A DNA stretch of 64,000 bases from Maribacter vaceletii (lineage in GTDB: Bacteria; Bacteroidota; Bacteroidia; Flavobacteriales; Flavobacteriaceae), in assembly GCF_003634105.1 (NCBI RefSeq), contig NZ_RBIQ01000007.1:558001-622000 (forward strand), in the 5' to 3' direction. Below the pieces are notes generated by a model. The model was not told the DNA's origin. It was given only the letters and a program-made list of their open reading frames with translations, and did not search any database. A program made the translations under genes and the position numbers. Shown here piece by piece: positions 34,762-45,200 of the stretch. Numbering within the stretch: the first letter of the stretch is position 1; each line of letters begins with the position of its first letter.

Positions 34762-37677
34762 ATGAAATATTTAAAACATAAAATAAAAATAACACTAGGA
34801 ACTACACTAGCTGTTTTTCTATTTGGTGCTACATTAAAAGCTCAGAACCAAAAAGTTCTAGAAGAAAAAAATGGTCTTTTAGTTGTTGAGGCAGAAGATT
34901 TTCAAAATCAAACAAAAACAGAGATACGCAAATGGCATATTATTTCTGATAAAAATAATCTAGAAGCCAAAACTGCTAGTCACAACAGTTACATTAAAAT
35001 ATTACCAGATACTAGAACCAACCACAAAGATAAACTTATTCCTAAAGTAAATTTTAGTAATGAAGCTGGGAAAATGGCAATTGTGCACTACAAGGTAAAA
35101 GTAAACACTCCAGGCCGTTATTACATATGGGCAAGCGCTTATAGCTCAAATTCTGAAGACAACGGGGTACATGTTGGTATCAATGGAGAATGGCCAGAAA
35201 GCGGACAAAGAATGCAATGGTGCGATGGTAAAAATTCATGGACTTTGGGTAGTAGCCAAAGAACCTTAGAAGTTCATTGCGGGGTACCTGGTTTAATTTA
35301 TTTGGATATTGATAAAGCAGGCGAATATGATATTCAATTTAGTATGCGAGAAGATGGCTTTGCCATGGACCAGTGGATAATGACAACTGATAAACATTTT
35401 TCTTTAGACAAACTTAAAGAAGAAGAAAATACCATTTCTTTAATGGATGCTGTTAAAGAAAAATATCCTGACTATGCAACTATAAAGGCAACCGAATTTG
35501 ATATTCAAAATAATACTTTTTATGTAGACAAAAATTGGCTAGCAATAAACCCAAATAAAAATGAAACCGCCAAAGCTACTTATAAATATACTGGAGCTTC
35601 TGGTTTATTTGACATCGTGGTACATGGCGTTGGCGAAAATGACGGAAGGTCTTCTTTTACACTTACTGTAAATAAGTACCCACAAGGAACATTTAGACCA
35701 GAATTAAGTACAGACCCTTTTGAAGAAGGACCAGACTATGGTAAAACGTTTTTAGATGTACAATTAAACACAAATGACATTATTACTATTGATGGAAAAA
35801 TAGGAAGTAGAGATCAAAAAGAATTTAGTAGAGGCCGATGGAGCGGTATAAATATTACCCCAATAGGAAAAGGAGACAAACTACTTAAAGGTCTAAAAGG
35901 AGGCAATGAAAATACAAGTGTTGTTGTAGATGGTGAATTAAAAAAATGGCATAAAGTAACCCTTACTTTTGATGGGCCACTTACCTCTGAAACTAAAAAG
36001 AATAATCCTTTTATGAATTTCCGTTTTAACACTACGTTTACACACACTAAAACTGGTAAAAAATATCTTATCCCAGGTTATTTTGCTGCAGATGGCTATG
36101 CCGGAGAATCTTCTGCTACTGAAGGGAATAAATGGCGTGTGCATTTTGCTCCAGATGAAATAGGAGAATGGACCTATGAAGTAGATTTTAGAAAAGGTAA
36201 TTGGGTGGCTGTAAGCGATAAAATAAATTCTGGATTAAGTGGTGGTTACATGGATGGTGCTACTGGTAAATTTACCATAGAAAATACTAATAAAAAAGGA
36301 AAAGATTTTAGAGCAAAAGGAAGACTCCAATATGTTGGGGAACGTTATTTAAAATTTGCAGAAACAGGAGAGTACTTCCTAAAACAAGGACCAGATGCTC
36401 CTGAGAATTTTTTATCTTATATAGATTTTGATGGTACGTTTCATAATGACGGACACAAAGATAATTTAGTAAAGACATGGGAAGCACATGAAAAAGATTG
36501 GAAAAAAGGAGATTTAACTTGGAAAAATGGTAAAGGAAAAGCTATCGTAGGCGCATTAAATTATTTAGCTTCTAAAGATTTAAATTCTGTTTCTTTTTTA
36601 ACAAATAATATTGCTGGTGATGATCAAAATGTATTCCCTTATATAGATTATGACACCTATGACCGTATTGATGTTTCTAAAATGGACCAGTGGGAATCTC
36701 TTTTTGAGTATGCACAAAAACTAGGTCTTTTTCTTCATTTTAAAACCTTAGAAGTAGAAAATCAAGGACTATTAGATAACGGTGGTGTTGGCGCAAACAG
36801 CAAGCTATATTATAGGGAATTAATGGCCAGATTTGGTCACCATTTAGCCTTAAACTGGAATTTATGTGAAGAAAATGGAGAATGGATTAAAGACCACCCA
36901 ACACCTCCACAAAGCACAGAAGAAAGGTTAGCAATGACCCATTACTTTAAAAACCATGACCCATACCATCATCATTTAGTAATACATAATGGTGTAAAGT
37001 ATGATGATTTATTAGGTCCTGATAGTGGATTAACTGGCCCATCTATACAAACTCACAAATCTGATTTTAGCACCATTCATAAAGAGGTCTTGCATTTATT
37101 AAAAATATCAAAAGAAGCTGGTTTTCAATGGGCAGCTGCAGTAGATGAACCAGGAGATGCGCAACATTCTTTATTACCAGACGATGAAAATCCTGGACAT
37201 GATACAGCTAGAAGAAATGCACTTTGGGGTACTTTCATGGCCGGTGGCTGGGGTAACGAATGGTACTTTGGTTACAAGCATGCTAATTCCGATCTTACTT
37301 GTCAAGATTACCGTTCTAGAGATTTGTTTTGGGACCAAACCGTACACGCTATTAATTTCTTTAAAGACAACAATGTTTCCTTCTGGGAAATGGAAAACAA
37401 TAATAGCTTAGTAGGTAATCCAGAAAACAAGAATACAGTGTATTGCCTTGCAAAAGAAAATGATACTTATGTTGTTTATTTAAATTCTAAAACAACCTCA
37501 ACTTTAGATTTATCAAATGCTACAGGAGAATATAAAGTTCTTTGGTATAATCCTAAACAAGGTGGTTCATTAAAGAAGTCTAAAGTAAAAAAAGTTAAAG
37601 GAGGAACCGTAGTAGAATTAGGAAAATCCCCAGACAAAAAACAATTAGACTGGGTTATTCTTGTTACAAAAGAATAA
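34762..37677 (+). CDS. DUF5060-type glycoside hydrolase candidate, multidomain, secreted
   Basis: A 971-residue protein with a signal peptide (about 1-27, 'ATLKAQ'). An N-terminal malectin/GH115-C-like carbohydrate-binding module follows ('GLLVVEAEDFQNQ', about 35-215), then a second module. Next is a DUF5060 Ig-like domain (about 395-505, 'HKVTLTFDGP...RVHFAPDEIGEWTYEV') and a TIM-barrel-like catalytic region (about 530-880). A small beta domain close to the collagen-binding-like C-terminal type completes it. Candidate acid/base and nucleophile are E703 or E704 in 'NWNLCEENGEW' and E796 in 'AAVDEPGD', in the order expected for clan GH-A. It probably cleaves a polysaccharide or oligosaccharide outside the cytoplasm. 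No characterised GH family can be named with confidence. Confidence 0.7.
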   Translation: MKYLKHKIKITLGTTLAVFLFGATLKAQNQKVLEEKNGLLVVEAEDFQNQTKTEIRKWHIISDKNNLEAKTASHNSYIKILPDTRTNHKDKLIPKVNFSNEAGKMAIVHYKVKVNTPGRYYIWASAYSSNSEDNGVHVGINGEWPESGQRMQWCDGKNSWTLGSSQRTLEVHCGVPGLIYLDIDKAGEYDIQFSMREDGFAMDQWIMTTDKHFSLDKLKEEENTISLMDAVKEKYPDYATIKATEFDIQNNTFYVDKNWLAINPNKNETAKATYKYTGASGLFDIVVHGVGENDGRSSFTLTVNKYPQGTFRPELSTDPFEEGPDYGKTFLDVQLNTNDIITIDGKIGSRDQKEFSRGRWSGINITPIGKGDKLLKGLKGGNENTSVVVDGELKKWHKVTLTFDGPLTSETKKNNPFMNFRFNTTFTHTKTGKKYLIPGYFAADGYAGESSATEGNKWRVHFAPDEIGEWTYEVDFRKGNWVAVSDKINSGLSGGYMDGATGKFTIENTNKKGKDFRAKGRLQYVGERYLKFAETGEYFLKQGPDAPENFLSYIDFDGTFHNDGHKDNLVKTWEAHEKDWKKGDLTWKNGKGKAIVGALNYLASKDLNSVSFLTNNIAGDDQNVFPYIDYDTYDRIDVSKMDQWESLFEYAQKLGLFLHFKTLEVENQGLLDNGGVGANSKLYYRELMARFGHHLALNWNLCEENGEWIKDHPTPPQSTEERLAMTHYFKNHDPYHHHLVIHNGVKYDDLLGPDSGLTGPSIQTHKSDFSTIHKEVLHLLKISKEAGFQWAAAVDEPGDAQHSLLPDDENPGHDTARRNALWGTFMAGGWGNEWYFGYKHANSDLTCQDYRSRDLFWDQTVHAINFFKDNNVSFWEMENNNSLVGNPENKNTVYCLAKENDTYVVYLNSKTTSTLDLSNATGEYKVLWYNPKQGGSLKKSKVKKVKGGTVVELGKSPDKKQLDWVILVTKE

Positions 37678-37689
37678 TAGATAAAACTA

Positions 37690-37714
37690 AAGGTAGGTTT
37701 TTACAACCTACCTT
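37690..37714 (+). terminator. Hairpin after the DUF5060 gene
   Basis: A 10-bp perfect stem (37690-37699 with 37705-37714) has a 5-nt loop. The following T-run is short, so this is a weaker terminator than the one at 37732. Confidence 0.5.
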
Positions 37715-37731
37715 CTAGTGTGTGTTAATTA

Positions 37732-37768
37732 AAGTTGCGAGAAAATATTTCCTCGCAACTTTTTATTT
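37732..37768. terminator. Terminator between convergent DUF5060 and sulfatase genes
   Basis: A 10-bp perfect stem (37732-37741 with 37752-37761) has a 10-nt loop and a T-rich tract on the plus strand. Confidence 0.75.
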
Positions 37769-37782
37769 TTAAAATGTAATTT

Positions 37783-39357
37783 TTAATAAATTATAGTATC
37801 TGCATATAGATTTTCTTGATACCAAGGGTCATTTGTATTTTTTAACATTACACCCAAGTCTTTTAGCAATACTTTAGATATTTCTGGCAGTTCTTTTATT
37901 GGAATTTTTTTTAATTGGTAAGGATCGTTTAAATTATCATACAAAAAAGATTGCGCCAACTTAGTTCCTTTCTTTTTATCCCATGGTAATTTATCTTCTT
38001 CTAACCAAAGAGTATATTGCTTTGTTAAAACCCCTCTAGAATTCCCTAACATAAGTAGTACAGACTCTGGTTCTTTCACATTATAAGTATTCGGGTTTAG
38101 TAAATTATTGGCAAAATTTATTCCTTCTACCTTCTCCTCAATATTAGCAGACATACCAGCCAACCCCATAAGCGTAGGCAAAACATCTGGAACACTAAAT
38201 AATGTTTCATTTACCCCTTTCTTTAAACCCTTTGGCCAATGTACAATAAAAGGTATTGCCATAGCCTCTGTTAAAAATTGATTTTTACCTGTTCGCCCAT
38301 GACTACCTAACATTTCGCCATGATCAGAACTATAAATAACTATCGTATTGTCTAATTCTCCCATTTTTCTTAACTCTTCTAATACTCTACCTACATGCGT
38401 ATCTACACTAGTAACATTAGCATAATAATGGCGTGCATAATCTGCCACTTTTAAATCTGCATTTTCGCGAACTACTAAAGAAGTATCAATTACAGGGTAT
38501 TTATCTTCTCCATAATGAGATTTAAGAGCTTCCATATCTGTGTTATCATCTCCCCATGGGTTATGTGGTGGGTTAATAGACCAAATCATACAAAAAGGTT
38601 TCTTCTCCTCTCTCTGACTCCTTTTGTTCTTTAAATAATCTAGAATTTTATCGGCCTCATTTTTGGTAGAAAATATTTTAGGTAAATGCAATTCACCATC
38701 TTTCTTTCCATTTATAGTAGCTGGATCATTAGAATATATATGTGGGTCATAATGTGAATCTTTCATTGACTGATAAAAATATTCTATACTATGTCTTGAT
38801 GGCCCTGGCGGAACATAGGTATCATAGTTATTTACATGATGCCCTCCTGGAGCTTCAGTTGTACCAATATAATTTCCTTTTTCATCAAATAAAGCATCAT
38901 TTTTTAACCAATGACATTTACCAAAATAAGAAGTATTGTAACCAGCTTCATAAAAAACATCTGTAATTGTTTTTGCATCATCTTTTAAACTTTCTTCTCT
39001 ACCTACCTTGCAATTATTCCAAATTCCGTTTTGCTCAGGGTACATTCCTGTTAAAAGCATTCCTCTAGCAGGACTACAAAGAGGGTAATTACTTATGGCA
39101 TTTGTAAAAACAATACCATTAGTTGCAAGTTTATCTATGTTAGGAGTTATTACTGGGTCTGGCTTACCTACTACATAGCTAGCATATTCTTTTTTAGACC
39201 AAAAACCAGCACTATATCTTCGTAATTGGTCTGGGTATATAATTAAAACATTAGGTTTATTTACTACCTTTTTTTTAATAGATGATTCCTTTTTAGTTTT
39301 ATCCTCACAATTTGTGAAAGCAAGTAGAATTAAAAACAGTGTTAGTACATTTTTCAT
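37783..39357 (-). CDS. Sulfatase, S1 formylglycine type, lipoprotein
   Basis: A 524-residue lipoprotein (lipobox FTNC, Cys 17) with the maturation motif C94-S-P-A-R98 in 'NYPLCSPARGMLLTGMYP', 'YFGKCHWLK' and the 'IYSSDHGEMLGSHGR' metal site. The first metal motif is 'IYPDQLRR' (D43, Q44), as in a sub-branch of S1 sulfatases that has DQ rather than DD. It starts 1 bp after the beta-helix protein's stop codon and is the last gene of the GH88 - beta-helix - sulfatase operon. It should remove sulfate from oligosaccharides made by those enzymes in the periplasm. S1 subfamily and target carbon were not determined. Confidence 0.92.
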   Translation of the reverse strand: MKNVLTLFLILLAFTNCEDKTKKESSIKKKVVNKPNVLIIYPDQLRRYSAGFWSKKEYASYVVGKPDPVITPNIDKLATNGIVFTNAISNYPLCSPARGMLLTGMYPEQNGIWNNCKVGREESLKDDAKTITDVFYEAGYNTSYFGKCHWLKNDALFDEKGNYIGTTEAPGGHHVNNYDTYVPPGPSRHSIEYFYQSMKDSHYDPHIYSNDPATINGKKDGELHLPKIFSTKNEADKILDYLKNKRSQREEKKPFCMIWSINPPHNPWGDDNTDMEALKSHYGEDKYPVIDTSLVVRENADLKVADYARHYYANVTSVDTHVGRVLEELRKMGELDNTIVIYSSDHGEMLGSHGRTGKNQFLTEAMAIPFIVHWPKGLKKGVNETLFSVPDVLPTLMGLAGMSANIEEKVEGINFANNLLNPNTYNVKEPESVLLMLGNSRGVLTKQYTLWLEEDKLPWDKKKGTKLAQSFLYDNLNDPYQLKKIPIKELPEISKVLLKDLGVMLKNTNDPWYQENLYADTIIY

Positions 39358-39358
39358 C

Positions 39359-40909
39359 TTATTTTTTTTCTTTTAATACCCATTCTGGAAGGTGCCCAAG
39401 GCGTAATTTTAATTGTTCTTCAAACAAAGATTCTGGTTTTACAGGCGCGCCTAAACTCTCTAATATTTGCACCTCATCTTCTTTAAAAGTGGTTCCTGAA
39501 CCATGAAAACCAACTATTATTGGAGGTACTATTCTCCAATACCAACTGTCTATTGCTACAAATCTAAAATCTTCTTCTGCTTCATCAATCTCTTTGTAAT
39601 TCCACAATACTAAATACCTCCCATGATTTGGTAAATTAAAACGTGCACCTCCTCCTCTACCCGCAAAAAAACCTCCTTCAACTTTATCAAATAAAGTACA
39701 ACGCGGTTGCGAAGCATGGCTCTCGAAACAAGTATGGGCTGGGAATTTACATCTCCATATAACATTTGCAGAGGAACTCCCACCTGCTACTCCTACGGCA
39801 TGGTGCATACCTGCCATGTCATTTACTTTTGCAATTAAAATTCCAGTTGAGCCGCCTGCAGCATGTACAGAACTATGTCCTATTTTCCCTGAAATAGTAA
39901 TATTTAAAGCTGTACTGGCAGCAGCTCCAGAAAAGCTTAAAGGAGCATTAACATTTTTAAATGTACAATCTTTAGCCCAGGAATCTACGACATTACTAAT
40001 ACTTAAAATTGTCCAACCTCCATCGTCTTGCGCAGAACGATGATGCACAAAATCTTTAGTCCAATTACCCTCAAAAGTAATCTCCTCAAAACCCACATGA
40101 TTTAGATGTGGAAAACTCTTAATCTTCCATTTATGCTTTGCAGTAACATCATAATGTATTGGCTCCACAAAAGTTATTGTATTACCAATAACACTCTCCA
40201 CTTTATGCCGCTCATTTACTTGAACACCATCGTTTAAAAGTGCTGTCCATTCTGGGTCTGGAATTAATGGTTGCACATCGTAAGCAACTAAATCTTTACT
40301 ATTATTTTCTACCTGTAATATTACCCAATCCCCTTTTTTTATGGCAGAACTATTGTCCACTTCTATACTATGCGTTTCTCTAGTTACATTCCCTGTAACA
40401 TTTGCTAATACTTTAGATTTCTCATCCACTGAAACTTTTATAGCAGCGGGTACTGTCCATAATTTTTCTGGATCCGCTGGTGACAAATCTTTATCAAAAA
40501 ACAAAATAGTATTTGCCTGGCTTTCTCCTCTAAAGACAATATGAGAAGATTGTACTTTTATACTACTTTCATCATCATTACCGGTATTTATCATATACCT
40601 TCCATTAGGAAAATAAATAATGCCTTTTCCTTTTTTCGACGCTGCTTTTATTGCTTTATTTAATGCGTCTTTATCTGATAAATTGTCATTTGGGATTGCT
40701 CCAAAATCCACAACATTAAAAACGGGATAATTAACTCTAGGGATTGGTTGTTCCGAATATTTATAACCTGCAAAAGAGAAATTAGGAAGTATAGCCTCCT
40801 GCCCTTTTTTTGAGGCATTTACATAATTATCCCAAACAGATTCTTTTTGGGCTTTACATCCGAACACAGCAAATAAAGCGACTAAAACTACAAAATTATT
40901 AATTCTCAT
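39359..40909 (-). CDS. Right-handed beta-helix lipoprotein (DUF4955-like), putative uronate-polymer-acting enzyme
   Basis: Start chosen at the ATG at 40909, 1 bp after the GH88 stop; it gives a lipobox (VFGC, Cys 18) and 516 residues. The frame to 40936 would overlap GH88. The N-terminus has a DUF4955-like 'LPNFSFAGYKYSEQPIP' motif. It is followed by the pectate-lyase-3 start 'FNVVDFGAIPNDNLSDKDALNKAI', beta-helix rungs, and a C-terminal 'VVGFHGSGTTF...PESLFEEQLKLRLG'. It is clearly paralogous to the protein at 54721. Next to GH88, which needs unsaturated uronates, a lyase or dehydratase role is plausible. No characterised PL family can be named. Confidence 0.75.
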   Translation of the reverse strand: MRINNFVVLVALFAVFGCKAQKESVWDNYVNASKKGQEAILPNFSFAGYKYSEQPIPRVNYPVFNVVDFGAIPNDNLSDKDALNKAIKAASKKGKGIIYFPNGRYMINTGNDDESSIKVQSSHIVFRGESQANTILFFDKDLSPADPEKLWTVPAAIKVSVDEKSKVLANVTGNVTRETHSIEVDNSSAIKKGDWVILQVENNSKDLVAYDVQPLIPDPEWTALLNDGVQVNERHKVESVIGNTITFVEPIHYDVTAKHKWKIKSFPHLNHVGFEEITFEGNWTKDFVHHRSAQDDGGWTILSISNVVDSWAKDCTFKNVNAPLSFSGAAASTALNITISGKIGHSSVHAAGGSTGILIAKVNDMAGMHHAVGVAGGSSSANVIWRCKFPAHTCFESHASQPRCTLFDKVEGGFFAGRGGGARFNLPNHGRYLVLWNYKEIDEAEEDFRFVAIDSWYWRIVPPIIVGFHGSGTTFKEDEVQILESLGAPVKPESLFEEQLKLRLGHLPEWVLKEKK

Positions 40910-40910
40910 T

Positions 40911-42113
40911 TTATTTGGTATTATATTGATTTTCATATCTTAATAAAGCCTCCAAATAATAATAGTCTGCATAATTTAATGGCACATCAATTTCATTATT
41001 ATGGGGAATACTACCTACACTATGTTTTAATATAAAATTATGATTTTTTCCTAATGCAGCTGTATATTCATTAGTTGCTAATGAACCTAAAACTTTATCA
41101 ATTGCAGCTTTATAGTTCACTTTAGAATACTCATCTAGCTCTATTAAAGCAGAAACCGTAATTGCTGCTGCCGAAACATCTCTAGGCTCATTTGGAATAT
41201 TCTCTGCATTATAGTCCCAATAAGGAATACCATCTTCTGGTGTCCCTTTATAACTTAGAATATAATCTGCAATTTTCTGAGCTTGGTCCAAATATTTTTT
41301 ATCCTTAGTATATCTGTAACACACCGTATAACCATAAAGCCCCCATGCTTGCCCTCTTGCCCATGAGCTATCATCAGAAAAACCCTGTGCGGTTTGTTTG
41401 TTTCTTACCTCTCCCGTTTTGGGATCATAATCTACTACGTGAAAAGAGCTATTGTTATCTCTAAAATGATTTTTCATTGTAGTGTTTGCATGTATTATTG
41501 CTGCTTTTTTATATTTAGAATCTCCTGTTAATTTGCTTGTTTCAAATAACAATTCTAAATTCATCATGTTATCCACTATAACAGGGAACATCCACCCTCT
41601 TTCTTTTTGCCAACCTCCAGTTACATCCCAACTTTTAATACAACCAACATTTGGATTAAAACGTGTAAGTAAGGAATTTGAAGCCGTAATCATAACATCT
41701 TTAAAAGCCTCATTATTAGTTAATCTAAAGCCATTACCGTATGAGCAATTAAAAACAAAGCCAAGATCATGATTAGTTGTTAAATATTTATGATTTTCAA
41801 ATTGTCCTTGAAATTTTTCTGCAGCGGTCTTCCATTTTTTATCTCCTGTAGCTTCAAAAAGATACCAACAAGAACCAGGAAAAAACCCTTCTGTCCAGTC
41901 AAAATCTTCTCTTGCCCAATGCATTTCTCCTTCTTTATTTAATGTTCTAGGAATACGATTTACAGTTTCTGCTTCTTTAACTAACAGGTTTAATTGTATC
42001 TCAGCATTTTTTAACTCCCTTTCTACAGTTACTTTAGATAAGTTAGGTTTTGTATCTAAGCAAGCTATTTGCAAACAAACCAACAATACCATTGTAATTT
42101 TTACTATTCTCAT
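40911..42113 (-). CDS. Unsaturated glucuronyl hydrolase (GH88), lipoprotein
   Basis: A 400-residue lipoprotein (lipobox QIAC, Cys 18) with an alpha6/alpha6 barrel pattern. The two aspartates of GH88 are visible, D116 in 'TNHDLGF' and D181 in 'VDNMMNLELLF', with 'DWTEGFFPGSCWYL', 'SSWARGQAWGLYGY' and 'IDVPLNYADYYYLEAL'. It removes the 4,5-unsaturated uronate from the non-reducing end of lyase products by hydration. The released sugar rearranges to a keto acid that can enter the KDG kinase/aldolase route. It is the first gene of a three-gene operon whose promoter region has a 22-bp-spaced direct repeat. GH105 is related but has different motifs. Confidence 0.9.
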   Translation of the reverse strand: MRIVKITMVLLVCLQIACLDTKPNLSKVTVERELKNAEIQLNLLVKEAETVNRIPRTLNKEGEMHWAREDFDWTEGFFPGSCWYLFEATGDKKWKTAAEKFQGQFENHKYLTTNHDLGFVFNCSYGNGFRLTNNEAFKDVMITASNSLLTRFNPNVGCIKSWDVTGGWQKERGWMFPVIVDNMMNLELLFETSKLTGDSKYKKAAIIHANTTMKNHFRDNNSSFHVVDYDPKTGEVRNKQTAQGFSDDSSWARGQAWGLYGYTVCYRYTKDKKYLDQAQKIADYILSYKGTPEDGIPYWDYNAENIPNEPRDVSAAAITVSALIELDEYSKVNYKAAIDKVLGSLATNEYTAALGKNHNFILKHSVGSIPHNNEIDVPLNYADYYYLEALLRYENQYNTK

Positions 42114-42164
42114 TATTTAATATTTAGTTAGCTATACAAATATCTTCTAAAATGCTACTATTCT

Positions 42165-42194
42165 AGGGGCACTTTTAGTGATAATAAGGGGTGC
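42165..42194 (-). promoter_or_regulatory. 22-bp-spaced direct repeat upstream of GH88 (candidate HTCS operator)
   Basis: On the minus strand GCACCCCT (42187-42194) and GTGCCCCT (42165-42172) are direct copies exactly 22 bp apart, about 51 bp before the GH88 ATG. The same core with the same spacing is found upstream of the GH29 operon at 51431-51460. Confidence 0.55.
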
Positions 42195-42239
42195 AATGCG
42201 TTTAAAATACCTGCCATAAGGAAAATAACCACAAAGTAT

Positions 42240-45200
42240 TTAAATATCTATTGAGGAACTTTGTATGGACTTAGTTTTTCTATATTCAGATGGGGTAGCA
42301 TTAAATACTTTTTTAAAACACCTCCTAAAATATTTAAGATCATTAAAACCTACATCATACGCTATTTCTGCAACTCCTCTATTAGATTGCAATAATAATT
42401 GACTAGCACGTTTTAGTCTGATGGTTCTTATAAACTCTGATATAGATTGCCCCGTTAGGGCTTTTAATTTTCTATATAAGACAGATTGACTCATATGAAC
42501 TTTTTCAGTTAATGTAGCAGCCATAAAACTAGAATCTGATAAGTTTTCTTCTACAATACTCATTACTTTTTTTAGTAGTTCTTCATCTGGTGATTCTAAT
42601 TGTAATTCTTTAGGTTCTAAAAGTATATTTTTTTTAAACTTTTTTATCAAGCTTTTCCTTGACTTTAATACATTCTGCACTTGCATTTTTAAGACTTCAG
42701 CATCAAAGGGCTTTGTTACATAGGCATCTGCTCCTCTATTAAAACCGCTTTTTTGAGCTTTTGAAGAAGATCTAGCAGTTAATAAAAGAACAGGAATATG
42801 ACTGGTAGATACATTTGATTTTATAGCATTACAAAACTCTAAACCATCCATCTTAGGCATCATTACATCGCTAATTATTATATCTATTTTATTAGTTTGT
42901 GCAATACTTAAGCCTATATCTCCATTTTGTGCTTCCAGAATATTATACTCTTCCTTAAAAATATCTTTAACAAATATCCTTACTTCTTTATTATCTTCTA
43001 CATGTAAAATAGTTGGCAAATCCTCATCAATAATTACTTCTTGTATTTCATCTTTTTCATTTACCCAACCAATATTAACTACAGATGGATTATAAGGTAA
43101 TGAAATATCTAAATTGTTTTTAAACTCTGTTGTAGTTAAGTTTAATTGATCATCTGTAAAATGAGAATTCCCCTTTGGCAATAAAATTGTAAATGTTGTG
43201 CCTTTGCCAAGAACACTTTCTGCCAATACTTCTCCATGGTGTAATAAAACAATATCTTTTGCTAGTGCCAAACCAACACCAGTACCTGATCGAAGTTCAT
43301 GATGCTGTCCAAGCTGAAAATACCTATCAAAAACATGTGGAAGATCCTCTTCTCTTATCCCCTTCCCCGTATCTGAAATGACAATTTTTAAAGTTTTAAG
43401 TTCACAAGAAATAGAAATTATAATTTTACCATTGGATGGCGTAAATTTAAATGCGTTTGACAAAATATTTAAAATTACTTTTTTCATTTCAATTTCATCA
43501 AACCACATATTATAATTATCATTTTTTGATGTAAATTGATAATTAATATTTCTTTCTTGAGCCAACTCCTCAAAAGATAATTTTATATTTTCCAGAAAAG
43601 GAACAATATTTCTTTTCTTAACAGATAGTTTTAATTTACCCGATTCACTTTTTCTAAAATCTAAAAGTTGATTTATTAATTGTAGTAATATATTAGCATT
43701 ACGGTACATTCCTGCCAATTGATTTTGCAAAACTCCATCCCCAGTATTTTTATCTAATAAACGTTTTAAAGGGCCAATAATTAATGTTAAAGGGGTTCTA
43801 AAATCATGAGAAATATTTGTAAAAAGTTGCAGTTTTAAACCATTTAACTCTTCTACTTTTTCTCTATTTTCTCTTTCTTGTTGTAATTGATTTTTATCTT
43901 TTATTCTTAATAATGTATATTTTCTAATTATTAATGTTAAGGTGGTAACAATTAATATATATCCCAAATATGCCCACCACGTTTTCCAATAAGGGTTTTT
44001 TATATTTATTGCTATCTTTTTAGGGGTTTTATTCCACTCCCCATACCCATTAGATGCTTTTAAATAAAAAACATATTTCCCAGGGTTTAAATTAGTATAT
44101 GTAGCGGTTCTTTTATTACCTATAAAATTCCAACTAGCATCAAAGCCTTCTAATTTATAAGCAAATTGATGCTTTTTTGGATGCGCAAAACCAAGTGCAA
44201 CAAAATCAATACTAAAATCGTTTTGATCATAGGTTAAATTAATTACTTCAGACTCATCTACACTTTTTAAAAAAGGTTTATTCCTAACTTTAAATCCCGT
44301 AAATTCTATTGGAGCTACATAGGTGTCTTTTTCAATTATCTTACTTGGATCAAATATGGTAAACCCAGTTGTACCACCAAAAACTAAATTTCCTTTTTTT
44401 GTTTTTAAACAAGCGCCATAATTAAACTCGTTACCCTGTAAGCCATCAGTTTCATCAAAATTTCTAACCTCTTTAGTATGTATATTTATTCTGCTTATTC
44501 CTTTATTAGTACTTACCCATATATTTTGCATATTATCTTGCAATATTCCATATATTACTTCATTTAATAAGCCATCTTTAATACCATAATTATTACTTTC
44601 TTGTGTTTTTAAATTGTAACTATAAAGACCATCTCCCTCTGTACCAATCCATAAAACATTAGTATTACTTTCATAAATACTAATTACTTGGTTAACCGAA
44701 AATGATGTATTTTTCTGAGCCCCCTTATAATTAATTTTCACCAGTTCTTTAGTGGCAATATTTACTTTTGACAATCCATTTTGACTACCAATGTATAACG
44801 TGTTACTTTTTTTAGCTTTTGTAATTGTATAAATAGAGCTACCTACTATTTGGTTTGCATCTTTAATTTTTTCAAAAGTTTTTAATTTTGTGTTAAAAAA
44901 ATTTAACCCGCCTTTATTAGTTCCTATCCAAATATTACTATTTTCATCTTCTACTAAACTTGTAATTTTATTATCCTCAATACTATTAGATTTTTCTTTA
45001 AGATTTTCAAAATGTGTAAATTTATTATTCCTTGTATTATAATAACTTAGCCCTTTGCCATGGGTTCCAATCCAAAAGTTTTGATTATTACTATATATTA
45101 AAGCTTTAATATTATTAGTAATTATACTACTATTCTTATTAGGGTCATGAGTATAAAATTTAAATTCTTGACTTTTTGTGTCGTATAAATTTATCCCCCC

